A stretch of DNA of 57,161 nucleotides from Planctomycetota bacterium (GTDB lineage Bacteria > Planctomycetota > UBA8742 > UBA2392): contig JADZFR010000033.1 of NCBI GenBank assembly GCA_020849795.1, positions 1 to 57,161 on the forward strand, in the 5' to 3' direction. Shown here in pieces: positions 1 to 8,337 of this stretch. Made by a program: the position numbers and the translations under genes. The notes beneath the pieces are model-generated. The model made no database searches. It worked only from the letters and a program-made list of their open reading frames with translations, and was not told the DNA's origin. The stretch's first letter is position 1. Every line of letters begins with the position of its first letter.

Positions 1-35
1 CCCCTCCGGGGCTCGCAAACTCTCGCGTCGAGATT

Positions 36-55
36 CCCGGCCCTTACGGGCCGGG
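36..55. repeat. GC-rich perfect hairpin
   Basis: An 8-bp perfect inverted repeat (CCCGGCCC at 36-43 and GGGCCGGG at 48-55) with a TTAC loop. It has no T-run, so it is not an obvious intrinsic terminator. It lies beyond the 3' end of the leftward gene at 196-885 and could be a repeated intergenic palindrome or a transcript-end structure. Confidence 0.6.
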
Positions 56-88
56 CTAACTTATGCCGCGCCCGTCCCGGGCGCTAAA

Positions 89-180
89 GCGGGCGGGGCG
101 TCCACAACACGTGCGGGCGGGGCGCCCGCAACACTTGCGGGCGAGGCGCCCACGACACTTGCGGGGCGCCGATGCCACTT
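89..180. repeat. 24-bp tandem repeat, about four units
   Basis: Three 24-bp units start at 89, 113 and 137, each of the form GCGGGCGGGGCG followed by a CCAC/CCGC and AACACTT-type end. A fourth unit of 20 bp at 161-180 has lost 4 bp. The units differ at one to a few positions. The array sits just downstream of the leftward gene at 196-885 and has no coding sense. Confidence 0.8.
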
Positions 181-195
181 GCTTTGTCTTTTGGG

Positions 196-885
196 CTATC
201 GGACTACTTGTGGGCCGTCGGCCAGTATTGCGGCGATAAAATTGGACGAGCTGCTGCCGTCCTCTTCTTTCTTGAACAGCAGCGGGTTGCCGTCTTTGCG
301 TTTTACCTCGAATATTTTGTCGTGGGTGATCATGTGTACTTCGACGTCGCCTTCACCCACGTCCGCCCCGCCATCCTTGAAGAACGTGAACATCTCCAAC
401 ATCTGCGGTTCCAGCGCCTCCAGCGGAATGCCAAATGTCTTGGAAGCCTCGGCCATGCGGTAGCGGTTGTACTTCTTGAGTGCGGCTTTGTTCCCGGTCC
501 GGATCGCCTTGCAGTAAGCCATCGCAAACGCCAGCATGGTGCCTTCGTCGGCGACGCTGGCAGTGTCGAGCAATTGTTTCAGTTCGTCGAACTGGCTGTC
601 AAAGGTGTGCACAAGCTCGTTGCCTGCGGGCATCTGCAGGTCGCCATCCTCGAGCGAGTTGACCATTTCGCCCTCGTCGGCTTCGCGCACGCCTGAACTG
701 AAGCTGGCGTCGGGCCCCTTGTGCGTGAACTTGAAGCGCAGCACGTTGCCCTTGCCGATCAGGTGCGGCGTAAGCTGCGCCATGCCGCTGCCGCCATCCT
801 TGCAGTTGAATACCTCGAACCCGTTGCAGGTAGCGGTGAATGCGCAGTCGTTCGCTTTGTAGGTGCAGACAACGAACTTGGCCAT
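196..885 (-). CDS. Hypothetical protein, 229 aa
   Basis: I do not recognise this protein. It starts with ATG (MAKFVVCTYK) and shows no signal peptide or membrane segment, so it is probably cytoplasmic. The N-terminal 80 residues look like short beta strands and contain three cysteines (C7, C14, C20). A central helical part (about 95-165) includes an Asn/Tyr/Arg patch (KKYNRYRM), and the tail is charged with a run of serines. It is leftward, 78 bp beyond the end of the gamma-glutamyltransferase gene, which points the same way, so the two could be co-transcribed. GC-rich third positions agree with a real gene. Confidence 0.6.
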   Translation of the reverse strand: MAKFVVCTYKANDCAFTATCNGFEVFNCKDGGSGMAQLTPHLIGKGNVLRFKFTHKGPDASFSSGVREADEGEMVNSLEDGDLQMPAGNELVHTFDSQFDELKQLLDTASVADEGTMLAFAMAYCKAIRTGNKAALKKYNRYRMAEASKTFGIPLEALEPQMLEMFTFFKDGGADVGEGDVEVHMITHDKIFEVKRKDGNPLLFKKEEDGSSSSNFIAAILADGPQVVR

Positions 886-963
886 GGCGTCTCCTTTGGT
901 CGCAGTATGGACACTTACCGCACACTGCCAACCGGATTCGCCGGATTATTCCGCACAGCTTGC

Positions 964-2592
964 CTACAAACCCACCGCGCAGCCGTCCTTGCGGGGGTCG
1001 CTGCCGGCGATCAGCACGTCGCCGCGCTTCACGATCACCTGGCCGCCGCCCATGTGAATGCGGTCGAAACCCTCGACCTTTTCGAGCAGGTAGCCGCTGG
1101 TCATCAGGTTTTGGACGACGTCGTTGGGCATGCCGGGCTCAATCATCAGGCGCGCGTCGCGTCCGACCAGTTGCCAGCGCGGCGCATCCAGCGCGGCCTG
1201 GGGGGTCAGCCCGTTCAGCAGGTGGGTCAGCACCTGGAAGTGACCCTGCGGCTGCATGTGCCCGCCCATGACGCCAAAGCAGGCGTGCAAGTCTCCGTCG
1301 CGGGTGGTCATGGCGGGAATGATGGTGTGAAACGGGCGCTTGTGCGGCGCGAGGTGGTTGCGGTGCTGTGCGTCGAGCGAGAAACCGTGGCCGCGGTTCT
1401 GCAACGAAACGCCGGTGCCCGGCACGACAAGGCCGGTGCCGGTGCCCATGTAGCAGGACTGGATCCATGAGCACGCGTTGCCGGCCCCGTCCACCACGCT
1501 GAGGTAGACCGTATCGTTGCCCTTGGGGCCGAACACATAGCCGGTATATGCCTGGCTCACGCTCAGTTTCTTGCGCACCTGGTCGAAGAATGACTGGTCG
1601 AGGGGCCATAGTCCGGCGACGTCGAACCCCGGGTCGAAGACGCGCTGTTCGGCTTCGGCCATGGCCACGCGCATGCAATCGACCATGTATGCGACGCGCT
1701 CAGGGGCGCGCATTTCTATCAGCGAGGCCATATCGGCCAAGCCGCACGCGATCAGCGCCGAGATGCCCTGGCCGTTGGGCGGACACTCGTACAGTCGCAC
1801 GCCGCGGTACTCGATGCTGAGTGGCTGGGGCCACTCGCTGCGATGGTCGGCAAAGTCGCGCTCGGTCAGCCAGCCGCCGTAGCGTTGCACGTGCGCGGCG
1901 GCGTTGCGGGCGAACTCGCCGTGGTAAATGAAATCGGCCCCGCCTTCAGCAATGCCGCGCAGGGTGCCGGCCATGGTCGGCAGGCGCATGACCTCGCCAA
2001 ACTTCGGCGCGCGGCCATTGATCAGCAGCTCATGGCCGCTGGCCTGTTCCGGGCCGTTGTCTTTGTCGCCACTGTTCCAGTCGGTGTCGCGGCGCAGCTT
2101 TTTCTGGCTTTGTGCCCAGGCGCGGGCAATCCACTCGGTGACGGGAAAGCCCGCCTGGGCTGCGTCGATCGCCGGTGCGAGCAGCGCAGCAAGTGGCATG
2201 CTGCCGTGGCGCTCAAGCAGGTCTGACCAGCCGCGCGCCACGCCGGGGACTGTGACCGCCGCGCCCGTAAACCTTGGCATGTCGCGGTACCCCGCTGCGC
2301 GCAGGCTGTCGGCGTTGGCGCCGTAGGCGCTGCGTCCGCTGCCATTGAGCGCCGTGACCTGGCGCGTCCTGGCGTCGTAATACAGGGCAAAGCAGTCTCC
2401 CCCGATGCCGTTGGAGACGGGCTCAACCACGCACAGCATGGCGGCAGCGGCGATGGCGGCGTCGGCTGCGTTGCCGCCCTGGCGCAGTACGGCGGCACCG
2501 GCCTGCGCCGCGAGGGGGTGGCTGGTGGCTATAGCGCCGCGGGTACTGAGTACCGAGCTGCGACGGGACATGAATTCAAAGTCGTATTGCAT
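964..2592 (-). CDS. Gamma-glutamyltransferase family protein (YwrD-like)
   Basis: An N-terminal nucleophile hydrolase of 542 aa, in the usual size range for the family. These enzymes cleave or transfer gamma-glutamyl groups, for example from glutathione. The N-terminus has the typical TRGAIATSHPLAAQAG and GGNAADAAIAAA segments. The expected catalytic threonine is the T of TVYLSVVDGAGN, which replaces the usual TTHxSVVD; the second Thr is Val here. The later KRPFHTIIPAM and GVMGGHMQPQGH segments match the YwrD-type subgroup. I see no clear export signal. The ATG at 2592 (MQYDFEF) is preferred because homologues begin this way; the frame stays open further upstream but would run into the divergent methyltransferase gene. 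Confidence 0.88.
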   Translation of the reverse strand: MQYDFEFMSRRSSVLSTRGAIATSHPLAAQAGAAVLRQGGNAADAAIAAAAMLCVVEPVSNGIGGDCFALYYDARTRQVTALNGSGRSAYGANADSLRAAGYRDMPRFTGAAVTVPGVARGWSDLLERHGSMPLAALLAPAIDAAQAGFPVTEWIARAWAQSQKKLRRDTDWNSGDKDNGPEQASGHELLINGRAPKFGEVMRLPTMAGTLRGIAEGGADFIYHGEFARNAAAHVQRYGGWLTERDFADHRSEWPQPLSIEYRGVRLYECPPNGQGISALIACGLADMASLIEMRAPERVAYMVDCMRVAMAEAEQRVFDPGFDVAGLWPLDQSFFDQVRKKLSVSQAYTGYVFGPKGNDTVYLSVVDGAGNACSWIQSCYMGTGTGLVVPGTGVSLQNRGHGFSLDAQHRNHLAPHKRPFHTIIPAMTTRDGDLHACFGVMGGHMQPQGHFQVLTHLLNGLTPQAALDAPRWQLVGRDARLMIEPGMPNDVVQNLMTSGYLLEKVEGFDRIHMGGGQVIVKRGDVLIAGSDPRKDGCAVGL

Positions 2593-2674
2593 GCACAGCT
2601 TGTACAGCATCGCGGGGCGAACGCGAAGGCAGTTGGTGGGCGCAACTATTTGCGGTATCGGGCATAATGGCGCC

Positions 2675-3418
2675 ATGGCTGACCTGTCCCTCCCGGAGTT
2701 CCTGGCATCGCTGGGCAAGACCGAGCTCAAGCCGGGCGGAACCTACGCGACCGGGGCGTTGATTCGGCTGCTTGAGTTGCGTGGCGGCGACCACGCCCTT
2801 GTGTGCGGGCCTAACGCCGGCAGCACGGCGCTGTTTGTGAGCATGACGACGCAGGCCACGACCGAGGCGCTGGTGCGCGAAGAGTCGGAAAAGGTCACCG
2901 AGAACGACCCGTCGCTCAAGCGCCGCAGCACCGCCCGCATCGGCAAGGCCGAAGAGCTGCCGTTTCCTGACGGGCACTTTCACGCCGCGATGGTCGAGGC
3001 CAGCCTGAGCTGCATGCACCCGCTGCAGCAGGCTGCCGCGCTGAAAGAGCTGCACCGCGTGCTGAAACCGGGCGGTCGCCTTGGCATTCATGAGTTGTGC
3101 TGGCGCCAGCCGCCGACGCCTGAACTTGAGCACACGCTGCAGAGCCTTTGGCGCGGGCCGGTCGCGCCGATGGTCGTGCGCGGATGGTGGGACAAGCTTG
3201 AAGATGCGGGGTTTCGCGAACTGCAGAACGAGCTGGCGGTGGTCAGCTACTTCACGCGCAATGGCTTGCAGGCCGATGAAGAAGCCGAGGTCACGGCGCA
3301 GATTTTTCATAGCGCGTTCGAGGATGCGGAGAGTCTGGCGCGCTTCAGCGCTGCCTATCGCGAGTTCACGGACAACCGGCGCTACTACGGCGTGATCATC
3401 GCGCGGGGCGTGAAGTGA
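2675..3418 (+). CDS. Class I SAM-dependent methyltransferase
   Basis: A 247-aa cytoplasmic protein. The post-I region EELPFPDGHFHAAMVEA and the following LKELHRVLKPGGRLGIHE are classic class I methyltransferase motifs (motifs II and III of the UbiE/Methyltransf_11 type). Motif I is unusual: HALVCGPNAGSTAL stands where E/DxGxGxG is expected, so the SAM-binding loop is divergent. The substrate cannot be told. The start at 2675 (MADLSLPEF) is chosen because it clears the divergent gamma-glutamyltransferase start at 2592, leaving an 82-bp shared promoter region. It is followed by the recombinase gene in the same direction. Confidence 0.82.
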   Translation: MADLSLPEFLASLGKTELKPGGTYATGALIRLLELRGGDHALVCGPNAGSTALFVSMTTQATTEALVREESEKVTENDPSLKRRSTARIGKAEELPFPDGHFHAAMVEASLSCMHPLQQAAALKELHRVLKPGGRLGIHELCWRQPPTPELEHTLQSLWRGPVAPMVVRGWWDKLEDAGFRELQNELAVVSYFTRNGLQADEEAEVTAQIFHSAFEDAESLARFSAAYREFTDNRRYYGVIIARGVK

Positions 3419-3493
3419 CGCGGTCCCCGACTTTCTGCCGGATTTGCTGAAGTTTCCTGCACGCCACGGCCGATTCATGGTCGGGATGTGTAC

Positions 3494-4414
3494 ATGGAAC
3501 CTCGCCAGACCATCGAGCGCTTTCTCGAGCACCTGGACGTTGAACGCAACTTCAGCGACCAGAGCCTGCGCGCCTACGCCGGCGACCTGAAGCAATTCGC
3601 CGAGTTTCTGGATGCGCGCGCTGTGTCCGATCTCGGCCAGGTTGAGCACCTGAACCTGCGGGCGTGGCTTGCGCAGCTTTCTGAACATGGTTACGAGCGT
3701 CGCACGATTGCGCGCAAGCTGGCGAGCGTGCGTTCACTGTTCCGGTTTCTGCACCGGCGCAGCGAGATCACGGAAAACCCGGCGCGCATGCTGCGCACCC
3801 CGAAACTTTCACGCAACCTTCCGAACTTCCTGGACGAGCAGCAGGTCAATGCGCTGCTCAGCGCGCCGGACCCCGCTAACTGGAGCGGGCTGCGCGACCG
3901 GGCCATCCTGGAGCTTCTGTATGCAACCGGACTTCGCGTCTCTGAACTCGTACGGTTACAACTCTCAGACGTCCACCTCGCACGAGGCTCCTTGCGCGCG
4001 TTCGGCAAGGGCCGCAAGGAGCGAATCCTTCCCCTGCTCCCTTCCGCCATCGAGTCCATCCAAGCCTGGCTCAAGGTCCGCGGGCAACCGCCCAGGGCAC
4101 GATCGCGGTCAATAGCCGTCGGTGTCGACCAGATTTTCATCAATCAGCGCGGCACAAAGCTGACCGACCGCAGCGTGCGGCGGCTGATCGACGCATACGT
4201 CGCGCAAGCCGCCATCAGTTGCCACGTCACGCCGCACACCCTGCGCCACAGTTTCGCCACGCACCTGCTGAATCACGGCGCCGACCTGCGCGACGTGCAG
4301 GAACTGCTGGGCCACGCGCACCTGGCAACGACACAAGTCTACACCCACGTGAGCACCGCCCGCATGCTCGACGTGTATGAGCGGGCACAGCCCGGCGGCA
4401 AGAAGAGCGCTTGA
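3494..4414 (+). CDS. xerC: Tyrosine recombinase, XerC/XerD type
   Basis: A 306-aa site-specific recombinase of the chromosome-dimer-resolution type. The N-terminal SAM-like DNA-binding domain (ERFLEHLDVERNFSDQSLRAY) occupies about the first 95 residues. The catalytic set is visible: Arg in ATGLRVSEL, Lys in FGKGRKERI, HTLRHSFATHLL (HxxR), LGHAHL (His) and the tyrosine nucleophile in TTQVYTHV. Overall length matches XerC/XerD. XerC rather than XerD is a guess. A GTG two codons upstream is an alternative start. No phage or integron features lie next to it, which favours a housekeeping role. Confidence 0.88.
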   Translation: MEPRQTIERFLEHLDVERNFSDQSLRAYAGDLKQFAEFLDARAVSDLGQVEHLNLRAWLAQLSEHGYERRTIARKLASVRSLFRFLHRRSEITENPARMLRTPKLSRNLPNFLDEQQVNALLSAPDPANWSGLRDRAILELLYATGLRVSELVRLQLSDVHLARGSLRAFGKGRKERILPLLPSAIESIQAWLKVRGQPPRARSRSIAVGVDQIFINQRGTKLTDRSVRRLIDAYVAQAAISCHVTPHTLRHSFATHLLNHGADLRDVQELLGHAHLATTQVYTHVSTARMLDVYERAQPGGKKSA

Positions 4415-4448
4415 GGCCGCCTGCGGGTGAGCTACAACAGCCCCGCCA

Positions 4449-4889
4449 ATGATCGAAGTCTCCGTACTTTCGAAGCTGCGCCAGACCCATGACCACCGCC
4501 TGATCCGGCGTGCCGTGCATGCGGCTTTGTCGGGCCGACTCGGCCGCGCAAGCGTGACCGTGCTGCTTGTTGGCGCGGCACGCATGCGCTCGCTCAATCG
4601 AGACGCGCTGGGCCACGACTATGTGACAGACGTGCTGTGTTTTGACTACGGCGACTCGCCTGAGGGGCGTCTCTGCGAAATCGTGGTCTGCCCCGAGTAT
4701 GCCGGCAGGCAGGCACGGGCATACGCCGTGCCGGCAGCCCAGGAACTGGCGCGCTATGTTGTGCACGGGTGCCTGCATTGCGCTGGTTTCGACGACTCGA
4801 ACGCTCCAAAGCGCGCGCGCATGTGGTCAGCGCAAGAGGCTGTACTGCGCGCGATGTTTGGCAAACGCTACGTGGCGCAGCCGGACTGA
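4449..4889 (+). CDS. ybeY: Endoribonuclease YbeY (rRNA maturation factor)
   Basis: A 146-aa protein of the UPF0054/YbeY family, a metal-dependent RNase for 16S rRNA 3' processing and ribosome quality control. The N-terminal part carries the family signature around RSLNRDALGHDYVTDVLCFD (usually N..xR..d.pTDVLSFp), and the C-terminal zinc site is HGCLHCAGFDD at 106-116. In most YbeY proteins this reads HGxLHxxGxDH, so the third histidine ligand is Asp116 here. It is 34 bp downstream of the recombinase gene in the same direction and abuts the convergent gene at 4890. No strong Shine-Dalgarno is visible before the ATG. Confidence 0.85.
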   Translation: MIEVSVLSKLRQTHDHRLIRRAVHAALSGRLGRASVTVLLVGAARMRSLNRDALGHDYVTDVLCFDYGDSPEGRLCEIVVCPEYAGRQARAYAVPAAQELARYVVHGCLHCAGFDDSNAPKRARMWSAQEAVLRAMFGKRYVAQPD

Positions 4890-5819
4890 TCAGACCAGCC
4901 GCTTGGTCACAAGGTGGCCGGGCTTCAAGCCGGTGTCGGTGACCTTCTTGATCAGCGATTCAAGCTTGGGGTGTTCGCCGCGCGCGACACCATCGTCGGC
5001 GGGGCTGCCATCGAGCAATTGCAGCGTGCCGCCCAGTCGCTTGGTGAAGTAGTGGCACGCGGCAAAGATGCGCTCAAGCACCTTGCGCGGCTGCTTCACG
5101 CCGGCCACGGCATAGCTGAGCGTGATGCGCGGGGACTTGCCTTTTGCACCCGGCGCCAGCTTTGCGCCATCCACCGCAACCTGGAACACCGGGTCGCCCA
5201 TTGCCTGGCCGCCAAGCCACGCAAATACGTCGCCGGCGCGCTTCATGCCCAGGCACAGGCAGCAATCTGTAACTTGTGCCAGGTCAAAGCTGCCCGCAAC
5301 CGCCAACCCGAAGCGGTCGGAAAGCTTGCCCTTGAGTGCCGCAACCTTCGCGCTGCGCGCGGCACCCGCGGCGGCGTCTTCTTTGGGCGGCTGCTTGGCG
5401 CGCCCGAGCGTCTTGGCCACGCGCCCGGCGACCATCTCGAACATCTCGAGGTCGTCCTGGGCAAGCGGCTGGCCGGTACCGGGCAGTAGTTCTTGCGCTA
5501 CGAGAACCTGGGCAGGCTCGGGTGTCAGGGGCCCGACTTCAAGCCACGGCTCTTCCCCGGTGTTGCGGCCGAAAATGTGGACGTCGGCCAGGCTCTGGAA
5601 CAGCGCACTGCCGAGAATTTCACCGAGCTGCTTGCCGGACGGCTGGCCGTCAGCGGCATGGATGGCGTAGAAAGCGCCGGGGACGAACTCGCGATCGGTG
5701 GGCAGTTCGCGAATCGGGGGCAGGAGCTGTGAAGCGTCCTCGCTTCCGCCCTCATCGGCGAAGTCGCCCATCATGTCGGGCTGAAGTTCCGGTCCGTCTG
5801 GCGCCAGTTCGTTGGTCAT
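4890..5819 (-). CDS. Unknown protein with two possible ZipA-C-like domains
   Basis: A 309-aa protein. The ATG at 5819 (MTNELAPDG) is chosen because a GGGGA ribosome site lies just upstream. After an acidic N-terminus of about 45 residues, two similar halves can be read, each in the order strand, helix, strand, strand, strand, helix. The first half runs through FYAIHAAD, SGKQLGEILGSALF, ADVHIFGRN, PWLEVGPL and DDLEMFEMVAGRVAKTLG. The second runs through RFGLAVAGSF, DLAQVTDCC, GDVFAWLGG, PVFQVAV, RITLSYAV and RKVLERIFAACHYFTKRLGG. The IFGR and LGG parts recall the FtsZ-binding C-terminal domain of ZipA (IFHR, LGG). This is a weak, by-eye resemblance. No membrane anchor is visible, unlike ZipA itself. 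Confidence 0.55.
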   Translation of the reverse strand: MTNELAPDGPELQPDMMGDFADEGGSEDASQLLPPIRELPTDREFVPGAFYAIHAADGQPSGKQLGEILGSALFQSLADVHIFGRNTGEEPWLEVGPLTPEPAQVLVAQELLPGTGQPLAQDDLEMFEMVAGRVAKTLGRAKQPPKEDAAAGAARSAKVAALKGKLSDRFGLAVAGSFDLAQVTDCCLCLGMKRAGDVFAWLGGQAMGDPVFQVAVDGAKLAPGAKGKSPRITLSYAVAGVKQPRKVLERIFAACHYFTKRLGGTLQLLDGSPADDGVARGEHPKLESLIKKVTDTGLKPGHLVTKRLV

Positions 5820-5879
5820 GCATTCCCCGCGTGGGCCGCAGTTTGATGATACCGCGCCCCAATGCAAGAGACAGTGTGT

Positions 5880-6941
5880 TCAGGGCTTGTGCAGTGATGT
5901 GCGTTCCTGGAGCCATGCCGCAAGCCATCGTGTGAAGATGCGGGCGTTGCCTTCTTCCAGGTGGGAGCCGTCCGGCAGGTACAGGGTCTTCAGTTCCGGT
6001 ACGTCCAGGGCGTTGACTGAGCATCCGGGGAACTCGGCGGCAAGTACGTCCCAGAATTTCTCGCGCGGAAACTCGGTCTGCTCATACTCGAGTACCAAAC
6101 CGCTGCTTGGAAAGCGAACGACATACACCTCTGCGCCGCGTGCCCGAACACTGCGAACCAACTGCAGCAGGTGGGCCAACACCTGTCGGAATCTTCTCTC
6201 TGCCCGTTCACCCGACGCGCGCTGCATGACTTGCATTGTCTCCGCCGTCTTTTGCTCGCGGTCCGCGTGCCTTTTGCGTTCCGGAGTGTTCATCACAAAC
6301 GCGACCCAGCCATCCTCGCGTGGGACGGCTTTGAACGGTTGCCATTCGCTTCTCGGCTCGGGGTAGCCCAACAGCTCCCTGATCTGCATATGGATCAGAT
6401 TCGCCGGCGCGTTCTGCGAGTCTGCAATGCGGAGTCCGGAGCAGGCGTTGTCGCACCAGTCTTCAAAGAGCCGATGCTCGCGAATCATGGCAGCACGGGC
6501 ACTCATCTGTGCCGATAGCGGCGTCGCAAGGCCCCCGTAGAAACTGACGGGCAACACCTCAAGCACCACGATGTCGCCATCATGGATGCTGTCGTCTATG
6601 GCCTTCAGGATCTCGACGCTCGAACTGGCACTGAGAGCGACAAGCCGGACATCGGTCGCATCGCGCGATGCCTGCACGAACTCGGTGGGCACCACGTCGC
6701 AGTACGTCCGCGAGCTGCCCAGGAACAGCACGCGCCGCTTGTCCGGCGCAGCCGGTTGCTCCGCGCGATCCAGGGCAAGCAATTCGTCGTGGGCTGGTGC
6801 AGCACGGGGCGCCTGCCGCAGGGTGAGCAGCCCCTCCCATGCCGCGGCAAGGGCCAGTGCGATCCCGGCGACGATGACGACTGCCCACGGGCTTACGCCA
6901 AACCCGTCGCTTTCAGAACTGGAAGTAGATGAAGGCTGCAC
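5880..6941 (-). CDS. SGNH-hydrolase-like membrane-anchored protein, partner of MBOAT
   Basis: A 353-aa protein with an N-terminal membrane anchor at about residues 17-37 (WAVVIVAGIALALAAAW) and a periplasmic domain. LFLGSSRTYCDVVP matches SGNH block I with the catalytic Ser in GSS, and DGSHLEEGNARIF near the end supplies the Asp-x-x-His pair. Such AlgJ/AlgX/DltD-like proteins complete the transfer of acetyl groups brought across the membrane by an MBOAT protein. It starts with GTG at 6941 behind a strong GGGAGGA site and overlaps the end of the MBOAT gene by 29 bp, so the two are translationally linked. The function is inferred from the fold motifs and this pairing. Confidence 0.75.
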   Translation of the reverse strand: MQPSSTSSSESDGFGVSPWAVVIVAGIALALAAAWEGLLTLRQAPRAAPAHDELLALDRAEQPAAPDKRRVLFLGSSRTYCDVVPTEFVQASRDATDVRLVALSASSSVEILKAIDDSIHDGDIVVLEVLPVSFYGGLATPLSAQMSARAAMIREHRLFEDWCDNACSGLRIADSQNAPANLIHMQIRELLGYPEPRSEWQPFKAVPREDGWVAFVMNTPERKRHADREQKTAETMQVMQRASGERAERRFRQVLAHLLQLVRSVRARGAEVYVVRFPSSGLVLEYEQTEFPREKFWDVLAAEFPGCSVNALDVPELKTLYLPDGSHLEEGNARIFTRWLAAWLQERTSLHKP

Positions 6942-8331
6942 CGCTTCCTCCCGTTGTCAGAACCAAAAACAGCATGACCGCTGCCACGATGGCGGCAACT
7001 TTCCAGCCCGACCATTTGACCCAGTCTTCCACGCGCTTCCCCCGTGACACGCCGTGACAAAGCACCAGCAATCCAACCGCCAGGCATGCGAGCGCCCCTT
7101 GCCAGCGCCCGAACACAGTGCCCCCGCCGGTGCCAAGCCCGAACATGGCCTGCACTACCCGGCTTGCATGAGCGAGGTCCTCGGCGCGAAAGAACACCCA
7201 GGCAAAGCACACGAGGTGAAACGTCAGCAGGATGAGCAAGACCCGGATCGGCCGAGTTGGTTTCCACAACTCTCCGAAGGCGCGGCGGGCAAGCCGCTCG
7301 GCCATCAGATAGACGCCGTGCAGGCCGCCCCAAATCACAAACGTCCAGTTGGCTCCGTGCCAGAGCCCGCCAAGCAACATCGTAAGTGACAGGTTGAATT
7401 GCGTACGCAGCAGCCCTTTGCGATTACCCCCCAACGGGATGTACAGGTACTCCCGCAACCAGCTCGACAACGAAACATGCCAGCGCCGCCAAAAGTCGGA
7501 AAACCCCAGTGCCCCGTATGGGCTCGCAAAATTCATGGGCAGCTTGAATCCCAACATCAGCGCTACGGCAATCGCCATGTCGGTGTAGCCGCTGAAGTCG
7601 CAGTAAATCTGGCCCGCGAACGCATATGTGCCTGCCCAAGCTTCCATCGCGTTGAGAGCGGCGCCGGGTGAGTACGCTTTGGCACTTACGGCCGCGAAGA
7701 TGTTGTCGGCCAGGTATACCTTCTTGAACAGCCCGACGATGAACAGAAGCACGCCCCAGGCCAGCACACGCCCATGAGGACGCTTCGGCTCCAGCAACTG
7801 CGGCAGAAACCCGGTGGCGCGAACAATGGGGCCTGCCACGAGCTGCGGGAAGAAACTCACGTACAGCGCGAAGTCGACAAAGTTGCGCGTGGGGGCCAGT
7901 TTCCCGCGGTACACGTCGATCGTGTAGCTGAGCGTCTGGAATGTGTAGAAGCTGATGCCGACCGGCAGCACGATCGACCAACCAGGCGCCGCAAAGTTCC
8001 AACCGAACTGATACGCCACCCACTCGGCACTCTCGGAAAAGAACACCGCGTACTTGAATACACCCAGCAGGCCAAGGTTCGCGCACAGGCTGACGATCAG
8101 CAGCAGGCGCCGCAGACCTGTGGACTTTGCGTTGCCCATCAGGATCGCGGCAAAGAAGTCCACGACTGTGCTGGCTGCAAGCAGGACGACGAACAGTGGA
8201 TTCCAGCTGGCATAGAAGTAGTAACTGGCCACCAGCAGGAAGGCCTTCTTGCTCATCCATGGCAGCGGCGTGCGTGCGACCGCAAGCACCACCAGCATGA
8301 ACACCAGGAACACCGGGGACGTGAAAAGCAT
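6913..8331 (-). CDS. MBOAT-family O-acyltransferase (AlgI-like)
   Basis: A 472-aa polytopic membrane protein of the membrane-bound O-acyltransferase family, as in AlgI, which moves acetyl groups to polysaccharides at the membrane. Diagnostic stretches are FLLVASYYFYASW near the N-terminus, GISFYTFQTLSYTIDVYRG, FFPQLVAGPIVR, FWRRWHVSLSSWLREYLYIPLGG and the invariant-histidine motif LGGLWHGANWTFVIWGGLHG. Length is typical for AlgI (about 470-520). It is third in the leftward polysaccharide operon, 6 bp after the glycosyltransferase, and overlaps the SGNH partner gene. The probable role is acetylation of the exopolysaccharide made by this locus. Confidence 0.93.
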   Translation of the reverse strand: MLFTSPVFLVFMLVVLAVARTPLPWMSKKAFLLVASYYFYASWNPLFVVLLAASTVVDFFAAILMGNAKSTGLRRLLLIVSLCANLGLLGVFKYAVFFSESAEWVAYQFGWNFAAPGWSIVLPVGISFYTFQTLSYTIDVYRGKLAPTRNFVDFALYVSFFPQLVAGPIVRATGFLPQLLEPKRPHGRVLAWGVLLFIVGLFKKVYLADNIFAAVSAKAYSPGAALNAMEAWAGTYAFAGQIYCDFSGYTDMAIAVALMLGFKLPMNFASPYGALGFSDFWRRWHVSLSSWLREYLYIPLGGNRKGLLRTQFNLSLTMLLGGLWHGANWTFVIWGGLHGVYLMAERLARRAFGELWKPTRPIRVLLILLTFHLVCFAWVFFRAEDLAHASRVVQAMFGLGTGGGTVFGRWQGALACLAVGLLVLCHGVSRGKRVEDWVKWSGWKVAAIVAAVMLFLVLTTGGSGAAFIYFQF

Positions 8332-8337
8332 GTGCGC

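Noticed and set aside
3494..4414. The tyrosine recombinase as a phage or integron integrase that could mobilise the TPR array
   Set aside because: Its sequence is of the housekeeping XerC/XerD type, it lies about 37 kb from the array, and no attachment-site or cassette-site features were found next to it.
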